Source: CALRGL01 sp964374035 | Lineage (GTDB): Bacteria; Patescibacteriota; Patescibacteriia; UBA9934; GWF2-40-263 | Reading direction: 5' to 3' | DNA length: 46,520 bases | NCBI GenBank assembly: GCA_964374035.1 | Contig: CAYJWY010000004.1 | Location: forward strand, 1 to 46,520 | Part shown: piece after piece, positions 9,030-17,832 of the stretch | Numbering within the stretch: the first letter of the stretch is position 1 | Layout: each line of letters begins with the position of its first letter | Notes under the pieces: generated by a model | What the model saw: the letters and a program-made list of their open reading frames with translations, nothing else | Database searches by the model: none | Told to the model about the DNA's origin: nothing | Made by a program: the position numbers and the translations under genes

Positions 9030-9031
9030 CT

Positions 9032-10759
9032 TTATTTACCGGTAAACCAGCCTTTGAGACCGCTCCATAGTTTTGCGGCAACATTCTTTTTTGGTAATGC
9101 GGCGCTTGTGGGGCCTGCTGCGTAGGCTGGAAGTTTTGGTGGGGGCGGAAGCTTGGCGCGTTTTTCAGTGTCATTGATTTCCTTCTGGAAATCGGCATCA
9201 ATTTGTACGCTTGAAATTTCATCCGGTGGCAATTCGGGGAGGGATTCGTCTGCTTTTTTTTCAGACGGTTCGACAGATATTTGTTCGACCACGTCTGGTG
9301 TGTTGAGATTCTCAAGAAATCGTTTGAGCAATGCTTTTGTGACATCTCGTGTAGTAGTTGAGTTTATGAGTCGTTCCAAACTCGTTCTGACACGTTCGGG
9401 ATGAACAACGTAGAGATCCTGCAATGTTGAAAAGAGCCCCTTTTCTTTTTCTCCTTGTTCAGAAGCTTTTTCATTCATTTCCTCATCAAACACGAGTTCT
9501 ACTCCTGCATTTTTCAATTTTTCGTGTGCTTGAGCCATTTGCTGAGTCATCTTCAAAGCCTCCTTCCATTCTGCCGCGATTTTCATGCCTTCTGATTTGA
9601 GTCGTGTCTCCTCCTCTTGAAAAATTTCTTCTCGAATAGATCCTTCATATTGCGCTCTGATTTTTGGCATGGCGTCCAGACGAATTTTTATTTCCTCCAT
9701 TTTTTCCATTGTTCCTGCTGTGATATTTCGCCATTGAATCATTTTGACGCGTGTGCGAGCTTGTTTGAAGAGCTTGTCTTGTTCTTGTCTTCCAAGAGAG
9801 ATCGCCTTAAGCCCCTCAAGGTCCAGATCGATTTCTTCCAATTGATGCGCTTGTTCAAGAATAGGCATCATTACACGATGATGGTTGTATTCGTTGCGTG
9901 CCACAAGCCATGCTACCTCGTCGTGAGCTTGGTCAGCCGTTTGCATGGATTGTTCAAGCTCCTTGACACGATCTCTTACCGCGTCGATGCCAACGTCATA
10001 GAGTTCATCAGGGGTTGGAATCACGGCTCCTTGAATTTCAAGCGTTCGTTCTTCTTGTTCCTTCGGCGAAGTTTCAACAGCTCGAAGGACGTCGAGACGT
10101 TTTTTAAACTCCATGATCGCCCCCTCATACAGATAAACTTCGCGCATTGCCTCTTTGTAACTTTTTTCATCTTCTGCTTTTTCTGCAACATCCGCACGTG
10201 CTCTTGCTTGTTGCAGTTCAGACTGTTTGAGAGAAAGATTTTTTTCGTATTGAGTTATTTCCGCAGATCGATGTTGTTCATTGCGTTCGATTGTTTCGCG
10301 AACGATCTGTATGAGTGTTTCGCTTGGGTTGTCTTCAAGCGAGGCTTCCATGAGCAGTTCAACGCGACGTTCATGTAATCTGGCTTTGACACGTGCTCTT
10401 TCATTATTCACCATTCCAGAGGATGCCATCACCGCATCAATCGCACGGTCAAAAGATGCCTCGAGCGAGGTATGTTCCTTTTCCATTTCTGCACGAACGG
10501 CTTGTTCAGTTGTAGTGGTTGCAAGAACTTGACCAGACTCAAAGGCGAGCACGCCCACACCATCAGATACACCAAGACACATGGGATGTCGTTCTGTGCC
10601 ATCTGAAGAATGAAACGTCTGACGTTCAGCTATCGTAAAATGAGAGGATTCTGGATTTGCGGCTTGTTCTTCCTGGTGAGTTTCTGGTGAGGACTTTTGT
10701 GAGAAACCTTCTACTCCTTCTGCTGGGGGATTCGAATCAAGACGAGATAGTTTTGACAT
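9032..10759 (-). CDS. Long coiled-coil hypothetical protein
   Basis: 575 aa, strongly charged, no membrane segment or signal. The first 60 residues look disordered (Ser/Glu/Pro). Long heptad-like helices follow (e.g. KNLSLKQSELQQARARADVA, REVYLYEGAIMEFKKRLD). The tail is Pro/Lys-rich and ends GLKGWFTGK. The family was not recognised; a structural or scaffold role is only a guess. It is divergent from the gene at 10836. The start is the first ATG, without a clear Shine-Dalgarno. Confidence 0.7.
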   Translation of the reverse strand: MSKLSRLDSNPPAEGVEGFSQKSSPETHQEEQAANPESSHFTIAERQTFHSSDGTERHPMCLGVSDGVGVLAFESGQVLATTTTEQAVRAEMEKEHTSLEASFDRAIDAVMASSGMVNNERARVKARLHERRVELLMEASLEDNPSETLIQIVRETIERNEQHRSAEITQYEKNLSLKQSELQQARARADVAEKAEDEKSYKEAMREVYLYEGAIMEFKKRLDVLRAVETSPKEQEERTLEIQGAVIPTPDELYDVGIDAVRDRVKELEQSMQTADQAHDEVAWLVARNEYNHHRVMMPILEQAHQLEEIDLDLEGLKAISLGRQEQDKLFKQARTRVKMIQWRNITAGTMEKMEEIKIRLDAMPKIRAQYEGSIREEIFQEEETRLKSEGMKIAAEWKEALKMTQQMAQAHEKLKNAGVELVFDEEMNEKASEQGEKEKGLFSTLQDLYVVHPERVRTSLERLINSTTTRDVTKALLKRFLENLNTPDVVEQISVEPSEKKADESLPELPPDEISSVQIDADFQKEINDTEKRAKLPPPPKLPAYAAGPTSAALPKKNVAAKLWSGLKGWFTGK

Positions 10760-10774
10760 AAAACTGTATGTTTA

Positions 10775-10803
10775 TTGACAATATGGTATCATCATGGTAC
10801 CTT
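10775..10803 (+). promoter_or_regulatory. Promoter of the 10.8-kb two-gene unit
   Basis: TTGACA (10775-10780), 17-nt spacer, TACCTT (10798-10803). The upstream in-frame ATG at 10794 would lie inside the promoter, which supports the downstream start at 10836. Confidence 0.55.
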
Positions 10804-10835
10804 CATCGGCTGATTTCAGCAAAGGAGTTTTCCCC

Positions 10836-11339
10836 ATGATAGCGGCTGTTTCTTCGATGGTTGGGGTAGATTCTCGTCTTGGAGAGTTTGCCACCAATCT
10901 GTTTCCCAACTCACCGGCGTTCGTCGACTTTTTGGTCGATGAACTCAGGGCTCATGATGGTGGGTTCGATGTCCTGCGTTTGCTCTGTCGAGCCACAGCA
11001 GAGGTCTCTACCATGCTTGATCTACCAACAACGGTGAGTCAAGAGATGGTGGATCGTTGGCGCAGTGATCTGGGCGAACACGAAGCAAGACGTTTACGAA
11101 AGCTCTTGCTTGTGTCGGTTCCCGGTCTTGATACCCTGATGGCAATCATGGCTATTCGCATGCAGGGTCAAGTCCGCTTGTTAGAAAAAATTGTTCCTCT
11201 GTTTCGGATCGATCCGCGACCATCGATCAATCCGCGACCGTCGATCAATCCCGACCATAGTGAGATCTATCTACGCATTTTTCTTCGGATGCTTGCCATG
11301 CTCGCGGGACTCAAGCGTAAGGAAGAAGATGCGTCATGA
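10836..11339 (+). CDS. Hypothetical protein with tandem NPRPSI unit
   Basis: 167 aa from the ATG preceded by AAAGGAG at 8-nt spacing; an earlier in-frame ATG at 10794 has no Shine-Dalgarno. Helical and soluble. Near the C-terminus an 18-bp unit is repeated (CGCGACCATCGATCAATC, then the same with one change), giving PRPSIN twice. The stop overlaps the next start (ATGA), so the two genes are probably translationally coupled. Family not recognised. Confidence 0.65.
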   Translation: MIAAVSSMVGVDSRLGEFATNLFPNSPAFVDFLVDELRAHDGGFDVLRLLCRATAEVSTMLDLPTTVSQEMVDRWRSDLGEHEARRLRKLLLVSVPGLDTLMAIMAIRMQGQVRLLEKIVPLFRIDPRPSINPRPSINPDHSEIYLRIFLRMLAMLAGLKRKEEDAS

Positions 11340-11611
11340 ACCTAGTGCTCGCCGCTTCCCTGCGGCAACTCGTTGACGATCTAGACGAGGCAACGTGGCA
11401 GAAGGATCCCTTGATGCTCACGCTGTTGGAGGTCATGCTCGGTAATTATGAGAAGGGATGGATGAAGACCGAGGAGCTTACACAAATGGCTTTTGATCCG
11501 CTGAAGTATCCGCGACTCAAGCGGTTTCCCAAGATCATTCAGACATTGCTCGATCACGACATCCGGTATCAACAAGCCTCCAAAGGCGCACGAAAGATCC
11601 TGGAAACTTGA
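11336..11611 (+). CDS. Small hypothetical protein, coupled to upstream gene
   Basis: 91 aa, helical, no membrane segment. It begins in the ATGA overlap with the preceding stop and ends just before a terminator, so the two genes form a closed operon. Family not recognised. Confidence 0.65.
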   Translation: MNLVLAASLRQLVDDLDEATWQKDPLMLTLLEVMLGNYEKGWMKTEELTQMAFDPLKYPRLKRFPKIIQTLLDHDIRYQQASKGARKILET

Positions 11612-11637
11612 AAGCGACATCGAAACGTCGCTTTTTT
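11612..11637 (+). terminator. Rho-independent terminator
   Basis: AAGCGAC and GTCGCTT arms with an 8-nt loop and a run of six T, directly after the stop of the 91-aa gene. Confidence 0.9.
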
Positions 11638-11647
11638 CTTTTGCATC

Positions 11648-11986
11648 TTATGCGGCCATCGGCAGATCTTCTTCGTCGTCCATGGCAGTGGACTGTGCCA
11701 TTGCACCTGATTCATGGTCTGGGTCTTCTGGGCCATGTCCCATGAGTTGTTTCATTTTTTCAAAGAGCTCCATGTGTTGGGGATCAATGTTCAGATCTTG
11801 TCCGCTGAGTTTGGGTTGTGTAAAGAGCTCAATAAAGATACGTCTGGCGAGAAGTAAATTTTCGTTGGAGGCACCGATTGTTGCCAATGCATCCTTGTGT
11901 TGGGCAAAAAACGCATCGCACGCATTCTCGGCCGGGCTTTTTTTGGCTTCCGGTGAGCCTTCGAGCACTCCAGGGATCCAGTTCAT
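11648..11986 (-). CDS. Hypothetical acidic small protein
   Basis: 112 aa from the ATG at 11986 (MNWIPGVLEG). The frame stays open to an ATG at 12040, which would add a short hydrophobic 18-residue start; neither start has a good Shine-Dalgarno. The C-terminus is acidic and Met/Asp-rich. It is divergent from miaB with a 74-nt gap. Family not recognised. Confidence 0.5.
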   Translation of the reverse strand: MNWIPGVLEGSPEAKKSPAENACDAFFAQHKDALATIGASNENLLLARRIFIELFTQPKLSGQDLNIDPQHMELFEKMKQLMGHGPEDPDHESGAMAQSTAMDDEEDLPMAA

Positions 11987-12060
11987 AGGTGGGATGGATG
12001 AGAGAATAATGATAGCCGTACAATAGCACAATATGTCCATGTTTGTTAAACTTTGCCCAT

Positions 12061-13458
12061 ATGGATCAACAGGCGAAGTATCACCTCATTACGTTTGGTT
12101 GTCAGATGAACAAGAATGATTCTGAACGCATTTCCACGCTTTTGAAGAATTCCGGACTTGAGCCCACCGACGAAAAAGAAGAAGCCGATTTGATTTTGAT
12201 TAATACGTGTAGCGTACGACAGAGCGCGGAGGATCGCGTGTTCGGGCAGTTGCATGCTTACAAGCCGCTGAAAGAAAAGAACCCGAAGCTGATTATTGGC
12301 GTGACGGGTTGCTTGCCTGGGCGAGATCGCGATCAGTCGATTAAGAAAAGGATGCCGATCGTCGATTTGTATTTTCCAACAGATCAAATGAGCCAGCTCC
12401 CACGTTGGATTGCGGAGCTTCGACCTGATCTTGTGAACAGCGCAGATACGGTCGAGGACTACTTGAAAGTGAAGCCAGATCGTTCGACGACGCGTCAGGC
12501 GTTTGTTTCGATTCAGACGGGGTGTAATAAGTTTTGTACGTACTGCGTGGTTCCGTTTGCGCGAGGCCTTGAGAAGAATCGACGACTGCGAGATATTCTT
12601 GATGAGGTTCAAGACTTGGTCGCACATGGCTGTGTTGAGGTTACCTTGCTTGGACAGACGGTGAATAGTTATCGAGCTCCGGACGCGGATCACTTTCATG
12701 AACACAATCCGTATTCAGATCATTTCGCGAAGTTACTTTGGGAGATGAACCAAATCGATCAGATCAAGCGTCTTCATTTTACCGCGCCTCATCCTCTGCA
12801 CATGACCGATGAGATCATTGACGCGATGACCCTGCCGGCTCACGTGAACTTTATTCATCTTCCGGTTCAGTCCGGGGACGATGAAATCCTTCGGCGCATG
12901 AATCGTCGCTATACCGCGGCTCAGTTTTTGGATGTGGTTGGACGTTTACGAGCGAAGATTCCTAACCTCGCGATTGGAACAGATATCATCGTTGGGTTCT
13001 GCGGTGAGTCGAATGAGCACTTTGAGAAGACGGTCGAGCTCTACAAAGCTGTGGACTTCGACATCTCGTATACGGCCAAGTACAGCGTTCGATCTGGCAC
13101 GGCGGCTTGGCGGGCGTTTGAGGACGATGTCACAAACGAGGAAAAGAAACGACGCTGGGAAGTCATTCAGACGTTGATGGAAGAGCGTGTTTTTGAAAAG
13201 AATCAACGCTTCGTTGATGAGGTCGTGAGTGTGTTTGTTGAACGTCACGAGCCGCCACGTATCACTGATGAAATGCTGGCGATGCCAGAGAAGATTCAGG
13301 AAATTCTGGCTAAACAGCCGGGTCTTTGCTACGGCAATTCTCGCGAGATGAAGCTTTGTCGCTTCCAAGGTTCTTCCGAACTCGTCGGGCAAATCGTAAA
13401 CGTGCGAGTCACGAAAGCCGATAAATGGATTTTGGATGGCTTGTTGCTGTCATCCTGA
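12061..13458 (+). CDS. miaB: tRNA-2-methylthio-N6-isopentenyladenosine synthase
   Basis: Radical-SAM methylthiotransferase acting on i6A37 of tRNAs that read UNN codons. 465 aa. The N-terminal UPF0004 domain has the three auxiliary-cluster cysteines Cys14 (GCQMN), Cys50 (NTCSVR) and Cys84 (GCLPG). The radical-SAM motif is Cys155-xxx-Cys159-xx-Cys162 (GCNKFCTYC). A C-terminal TRAM region follows. The ATG at 12061 fits homology; a TTG six codons upstream is possible. The stop codon lies in a palindromic repeat. miaA, which makes its substrate, follows 34 nt later, so the two form a pathway operon. Confidence 0.95.
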   Translation: MDQQAKYHLITFGCQMNKNDSERISTLLKNSGLEPTDEKEEADLILINTCSVRQSAEDRVFGQLHAYKPLKEKNPKLIIGVTGCLPGRDRDQSIKKRMPIVDLYFPTDQMSQLPRWIAELRPDLVNSADTVEDYLKVKPDRSTTRQAFVSIQTGCNKFCTYCVVPFARGLEKNRRLRDILDEVQDLVAHGCVEVTLLGQTVNSYRAPDADHFHEHNPYSDHFAKLLWEMNQIDQIKRLHFTAPHPLHMTDEIIDAMTLPAHVNFIHLPVQSGDDEILRRMNRRYTAAQFLDVVGRLRAKIPNLAIGTDIIVGFCGESNEHFEKTVELYKAVDFDISYTAKYSVRSGTAAWRAFEDDVTNEEKKRRWEVIQTLMEERVFEKNQRFVDEVVSVFVERHEPPRITDEMLAMPEKIQEILAKQPGLCYGNSREMKLCRFQGSSELVGQIVNVRVTKADKWILDGLLLSS

Positions 13459-13487
13459 CTCCGTCTGGGCGGGGTCAGGATGACACA
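13448..13487. repeat. TGTCATCCTGAC hairpin repeat at the end of miaB
   Basis: Arms TGTCATCCTGACTCCG and CGGGGTCAGGATGACA (15 of 16 pair) with a short loop. The TGA stop of miaB is inside the left arm, and the repeat fills the miaB-miaA gap. Same family as 19163-19219, 26691-26798 and 28148-28220. Confidence 0.85.
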
Positions 13488-13492
13488 GATTT

Positions 13493-14491
13493 ATGAAACC
13501 AAAACTCATCGCCATCGTTGGGCCAACCGCGTCAGGGAAATCTTCTCTGGCTCTTGCGATTGCCAAGCACATCGGCGGGTTTGTTCGCCATAGCTTTAGC
13601 GACGGCGGAGAAGTGATCTCGATTGATTCTCGACAGGTTTATCGAGGGATGGATGTTGGGACGGCAAAGGTTCGACCGGACGTCATCGACTCATCACAGC
13701 CCGTTGAAGGTCCTCGTAGCATTAAGGAACTCTTCTCCGAAAAGCCGTACGTGGTGGAGGGGATCAATCATTGGGGCCTGGACCTCGTTGATCCCGACGT
13801 TGACTACTCCATCGCGGAGTTTAAAGTCTACGCCGACAAAAAGATCGCCGAGATCGTCCATCGAAAGCATGTACCCATTCTCGTCGGTGGCACGGGCTTC
13901 TGGTTGCAAGCGATTATAAATAATTACGATTTAACGAACACAAAAAGTGATCAGGTCCTTCGAGACGAACTCGAAGCTCGAACGCTTGGCGATCTCTTCT
14001 ACGAGTACAACCAACTCGATCCGGAAGGCGCTGAGATGATCGACCGCGACAACAAGCGCAAATTGGTTCGTGCGCTCGAGGTTACCAAGCTTACCGGCAT
14101 ACCATTCTCACAGGCACAGACCAAGGGTGAGAGCCTCTACGACGTTCTGCAGATCGGCCTTTCGGTCGATCGCGACGAACTTAACGAGCGGATCAACCTG
14201 CGTGTCGACGAGATGGTTGCAGGTGGGCTTGTCGACGAGGTTCGAGAAATGAAGGATCGATACGGCTGTGCAGTCGAATCGATGACGGGCATTGGCTATC
14301 GTCAGGTTTGTGACTTTTTAGAGAAGAAGACGTCGCTCAAAGAAGCGATCGAAGCAATCAAGACAGCATCGCGGCAGTATGCGAAGCGACAGATGACGTG
14401 GTTTAAGCGTGATGATCGGATCGTATGGGTTACCTCAAACGAAAAAGCGATCGAACTCGTCGACCGCTTCGTTGGTGCGTTTCGTCGGTAG
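13493..14491 (+). CDS. miaA: tRNA dimethylallyltransferase
   Basis: Transfers the dimethylallyl group to A37 of tRNA, the step before MiaB. 332 aa. P-loop GPTASGKSS (10-18), then EVISIDSRQVYRGMDVGTAK. Unusually, residues 30-39 (FVRHSFSDGG) separate the first helix from the EVISIDS strand; they are encoded by a 30-nt palindromic insert. A second extra stretch (about residues 66-88, SSQPVEGPRSIKELF...) precedes the usual 'DLVDP'. The conserved core resumes normally after each insert. The TAG stop is supplied by a GTAGCCGC repeat. Confidence 0.94.
   Translation: MKPKLIAIVGPTASGKSSLALAIAKHIGGFVRHSFSDGGEVISIDSRQVYRGMDVGTAKVRPDVIDSSQPVEGPRSIKELFSEKPYVVEGINHWGLDLVDPDVDYSIAEFKVYADKKIAEIVHRKHVPILVGGTGFWLQAIINNYDLTNTKSDQVLRDELEARTLGDLFYEYNQLDPEGAEMIDRDNKRKLVRALEVTKLTGIPFSQAQTKGESLYDVLQIGLSVDRDELNERINLRVDEMVAGGLVDEVREMKDRYGCAVESMTGIGYRQVCDFLEKKTSLKEAIEAIKTASRQYAKRQMTWFKRDDRIVWVTSNEKAIELVDRFVGAFRR
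13580..13609. repeat. 30-nt palindromic insert in miaA
   Basis: The core GTTCGCCATAGCTTTAGCG followed by ACGGCGGA matches, with small changes, the element nested in the repeat at 3813-3844. It is exactly ten codons long and keeps the frame. Confidence 0.8.
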
Positions 14492-14552
14492 CCGCAGGCT
14501 TTAGCCTGCGCGTATCCCTAAGCATTTAGCGCAGGCTAAAGCCTGCGCTACC
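14487..14552. repeat. GTAGCCGCAGG inverted repeat, copy 3
   Basis: Arms GGTAGCCGCAGGCTTTAGCC and its near complement, between converging miaA and gatB. The TAG stop of miaA is in the left arm, and the gatB stop is 2 nt past the right arm. It may act as a bidirectional hairpin. Confidence 0.9.
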
Positions 14553-14554
14553 AG

Positions 14555-16063
14555 TTAACTATTCAATTTCACCTTCAACATATTCTTTGTCAGTCCGGGA
14601 TCAGCCGTTCCCTCCGTCTCTTTCATCACCATGCCGATGAAGAACTGCAGAAGCTTTTCATCACCCGCTTTGAAGCGTTCCAGCTCTGCGGGATGCGACT
14701 TGATGACGCGCTCGACGATATCTGCGAGCGCTCCAGCGTCGTCCATTTGGCCGAGCTGTTGATCTTCCATGACGTGCGATGGATCGCTTCCGTCGTCGAG
14801 CATTTTATCGAGGACCTTCAGTCCGGTTGTGTTGTTCAGCTTGTGTGTCGCGATAAGCATAATGAATTCCGCGAAATTTTCCGCGCTGATTTTCATTGTG
14901 CGAACATCGATACTGCGAGCTACTAAGAGGCCGCCGAGTTTGGAGAGGAGCCATCCGGAAACCAGCTTTGCAAGATGCGCTTTCTCTCTTTCAAACGCTT
15001 CACCTTCACGACTTTCCATCTCAGGCATGCTATCAAGCCAACCCGCGAGCTCGGAGAAGACGTGTTCCGTGAAATCCGCGAGCGCGGGGTCTTCGCAGAT
15101 TTGTCGGGCGTCAGAAGGCTTCAACGCGTACTCGCTCACGAATCGAGCGCGTCGTGATGCTGGAAGTTCCGGCATCTGTCCACGTAGGTCCTCAGCGATT
15201 TGTGCAAGTGCCAGTGCAGGAATATCCGGCTCGGGAAAGTAGCGATAATCGGCCGCGTCTTCTTTTGAGCGCTGTTCGTCTGTGACTTGCTTTGCATCAT
15301 TCCATCCGCGTGTCGTTGACACACGCACCGGCGTACCAGCCTCCCAGAGCTTTGTCTGGCGCTGAATCTCGTATTCAAGTGCGCGTTCGACATGACGAAA
15401 TGAGTTGATGTTTTTGACCTCCGTCTTTGGATACAAAATTGTTTCACCGACGGGACGTAGTGAAATATTTGCATCGCAACGCAAGTGCCCCTTTTCCATG
15501 TCGGCATCCGACACACCAAGATAACGAGCAATCAAGCGTAACTCAGTCAAAAATATTTTTGCTTCTTGTGGGGATTTGAAGTCTGGTTCAGTGACGATCT
15601 CGATGAGCGGCGTTCCACCACGGTTGAAATCAACGAAGGTTTTACCGTCGTCGTTGTGTAAATTTTTTGCCGCGTCCTCCTCGAGATGGGCTCGCGTAAT
15701 GCCAATACGAGCGACGTTGCGGAACCCACCGGGAACTTCAACTTCCAGGTAGCCATTGATCGCGATCGGCAAATCAAATTGAGAGATTTGGTATCCCTTT
15801 GGAAGATCCGGATAAAAATAGTTCTTGCGATCGAATTTTGATTGCGCAGAAATCTCGCAGTTCAGCGCGAGGCCCATCAAGATCCCATAACGAACCGCTT
15901 GTTCGTTGGTCACTGGCAGAACACCCGGATTTCCTAGACAAATCGGGCAAACGTTCGTGTTTGGTGCGGCTGTGGTCTCGTGCGCAGGACATCCACAGAA
16001 CATCTTGGACTTTGTCTTGAGTTGCACATGAATTTCAAGACCGATCACAGGTTCATACTTCAT
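14555..16063 (-). CDS. gatB: Asp/Glu-tRNA(Asn/Gln) amidotransferase subunit B
   Basis: tRNA-binding kinase-like subunit of GatCAB, which converts misacylated Glu-tRNA(Gln) or Asp-tRNA(Asn) to the cognate form. 502 aa. The N-terminus YEPVIGLEIHVQL and the zinc cysteines Cys23, Cys25, Cys39 and Cys42 (FCGCP, CPICLG) are present. The C-terminus carries the helical YqeY-type tail ending GLTKNMLKVKLNS. gatA and gatC are not in the window. No Shine-Dalgarno is evident. Confidence 0.96.
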   Translation of the reverse strand: MKYEPVIGLEIHVQLKTKSKMFCGCPAHETTAAPNTNVCPICLGNPGVLPVTNEQAVRYGILMGLALNCEISAQSKFDRKNYFYPDLPKGYQISQFDLPIAINGYLEVEVPGGFRNVARIGITRAHLEEDAAKNLHNDDGKTFVDFNRGGTPLIEIVTEPDFKSPQEAKIFLTELRLIARYLGVSDADMEKGHLRCDANISLRPVGETILYPKTEVKNINSFRHVERALEYEIQRQTKLWEAGTPVRVSTTRGWNDAKQVTDEQRSKEDAADYRYFPEPDIPALALAQIAEDLRGQMPELPASRRARFVSEYALKPSDARQICEDPALADFTEHVFSELAGWLDSMPEMESREGEAFEREKAHLAKLVSGWLLSKLGGLLVARSIDVRTMKISAENFAEFIMLIATHKLNNTTGLKVLDKMLDDGSDPSHVMEDQQLGQMDDAGALADIVERVIKSHPAELERFKAGDEKLLQFFIGMVMKETEGTADPGLTKNMLKVKLNS

Positions 16064-16097
16064 AATGCCTGGACATTAGCGCATCTAAGCGGCTTTT

Positions 16098-16862
16098 TCA
16101 AGACGCGTCACTCGCGAGTGACGCGTCAAGTGTTTTTTCAGACGTTGATTCTTTTGTTGAAAGATAAAACTTTGTGGTGTAGATGGACATGATCGGGATG
16201 AGGATCATTTGTCCGATTGTATCCATGGCAGTGACCCAGACAGGTGTTTTTTCAAGATCAAGCAATGTGTCCAGTGATTGCCCACTCAAGGTTGCGATCA
16301 AGACACCCAGTCCGCCTGTGATCAGCGTGTAGATAAGAAAAATTATTGCAGGCACTCCAATCATTCCCAGAGCCACGTACCAGAATTTTCCTTTTACAAG
16401 GGATTTGCTGTGAGTGAGTGCTTCCATTCCACGTTTGTTTTCCAGAATGACGATCGTTTGCGCAAAACAGTACCAGACAATCATCAAGAAAAATGGGATT
16501 ACAAATAGAATAAGACCGCCGATAAAGAGAAAGCCTGAAAGCAGGGCGACCACGAGCAATGGCACGATTTGTTTTGCCGCTTGTGTTTGGATGCTTTGGA
16601 GGTTTGGTGATTTTGTGGCATCGAGCGTTGCGGCAAGATGAACCATGATGATTGAAATCCAAACGATTGCGATGGTACCGAGAAAGATGAGCAGAAGGGC
16701 TACGAGTCCGGCCACATCAAACATCTCGGTTTGAGGAATCAGGCCCAGGAGAATGATACCAAGACCAGGCACGAGAACCCATGCGCTGTAGCCGATATAG
16801 ATTGAAAAAAAATGACGAAAGTGTGCAAGACTTTCTTTGAGGATATCGTAGGGGCGTTTCAT
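16098..16862 (-). CDS. Polytopic membrane protein, paralogue A
   Basis: 254 aa with about six hydrophobic segments (for example VLVPGLGIILLGLIP, IPFFLMIVWYCFAQTIVIL). It shares the motif 'HSKSLVKGKFWYVAL' with 'NSRTLVRGRFWQIFL' in its upstream neighbour 3 nt away, so the pair arose by duplication. The layout resembles DUF975-like or GDPD-membrane-domain-like proteins; the substrate is unknown. The last ten residues (LDASLASDAS) are encoded largely by a 26-bp perfect palindrome. Confidence 0.7.
   Translation of the reverse strand: MKRPYDILKESLAHFRHFFSIYIGYSAWVLVPGLGIILLGLIPQTEMFDVAGLVALLLIFLGTIAIVWISIIMVHLAATLDATKSPNLQSIQTQAAKQIVPLLVVALLSGFLFIGGLILFVIPFFLMIVWYCFAQTIVILENKRGMEALTHSKSLVKGKFWYVALGMIGVPAIIFLIYTLITGGLGVLIATLSGQSLDTLLDLEKTPVWVTAMDTIGQMILIPIMSIYTTKFYLSTKESTSEKTLDASLASDAS
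16102..16127. repeat. 26-bp perfect palindrome
   Basis: GACGCGTCACTCG followed by its exact reverse complement, with no spacer. It covers the last sense codons of the paralogue A gene. A T run follows it on the plus strand. Confidence 0.9.
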
Positions 16863-16865
16863 AGG

Positions 16866-17744
16866 CTAGTCTTCTTTCAGGCTTTTTAGTAGAAGGACAT
16901 CAGAAAGGATGACGAGCGGCTGAATGAAAACCGTTACGAAAATAGGGATGACACTATCACTGTAGGAGAGAAGACGAGCTTGCACATCAACGTTCAATCC
17001 GCTGATACCGGAAAAGACCACGGTGAGCAAGATATTGATGAGCCAGATCATCAAGACACCAAAAAGAACGAAGACAATTTTTGGCGCGATGATGCGCAGG
17101 AAGATTTGCCAGAATCGTCCACGGACAAGCGTGCGGCTGTTCATGAGAGAGACGCGCACTTTTTGGTCTTCTTGGATCACGAGGTAGGGCGCAAGATAGA
17201 ATTCCACACCCCAACGCACGACTAGAAATGTTGAGAAGAAGATACCGAGAATCAACAGGATGTTGGCAAGCGACAGGAGTACTTCATTTTGCAGAAATAA
17301 ACTGATAAGTCCAGCGATGCCAGCGGGGAGAAGGGGAATCAAACCCGCTAATAGCACGATAAACAGATACATGATCGAAATAAGTGCGGCAGGCCAGAAG
17401 CGCTGTTTGATTTCACTGACAGCTCGTTTTAGGTTTGTTCCACGTCCGGCCAGTATTGCGCGAAAGAGCCGAATGATTCCCACCAGGACGAAAACGTTTA
17501 AGAGAGGGGCAAGAATGATGCTTGAAAAGGCAAAGAGCGCGATGCCGAAACTTTCAAGTCCTGTGATGGTGCTGTTTTCACTCAGGAGTTTGGTGGCGGA
17601 TGGATAAAAGCTGATCGCGATGACGTTGAGGATTGCCACCAAAATAATCCAGATGGAAATACTGAGGTAAGAGCGTGTATGTTCGCGGAAGCGTTCCCAA
17701 GTTTGGTCAATGAGTTCGCCGATGGAGATAAGTTTGGAGGGCAT
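16866..17744 (-). CDS. Polytopic membrane protein, paralogue B
   Basis: 292 aa with about six membrane segments (SISIWIILVAILNVIAISF, FSSIILAPLLNVFVLVGII and others). It is the first gene of a two-gene unit with its paralogue (3-nt gap). The shared 'S-LV-G-FW' motif precedes a hydrophobic helix. The N-terminus (LISIGELIDQTWERFREH) resembles multi-pass proteins of the GDPD-membrane-domain type, but no catalytic residues are evident. Function unknown. Confidence 0.7.
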   Translation of the reverse strand: MPSKLISIGELIDQTWERFREHTRSYLSISIWIILVAILNVIAISFYPSATKLLSENSTITGLESFGIALFAFSSIILAPLLNVFVLVGIIRLFRAILAGRGTNLKRAVSEIKQRFWPAALISIMYLFIVLLAGLIPLLPAGIAGLISLFLQNEVLLSLANILLILGIFFSTFLVVRWGVEFYLAPYLVIQEDQKVRVSLMNSRTLVRGRFWQIFLRIIAPKIVFVLFGVLMIWLINILLTVVFSGISGLNVDVQARLLSYSDSVIPIFVTVFIQPLVILSDVLLLKSLKED

Positions 17745-17745
17745 A

Positions 17746-17832
17746 GGGGGAGGGAGGGGGTGATAGAGTGATAAAGTGGTAGAGTGATAAAGTGGCAGAG
17801 TGAGGGAGTGAGGGAGTGAGGGGGTGAGGGAG
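17746..17832. repeat. GTGATAAAGTG / GTGAGGGA tandem repeat
   Basis: Degenerate 7- to 9-bp units (GTGATAGA, GTGATAAA, GTGAGGGA) fill the gap between tmk and paralogue B. The same low-complexity family is at 24305-24482. Confidence 0.85.
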
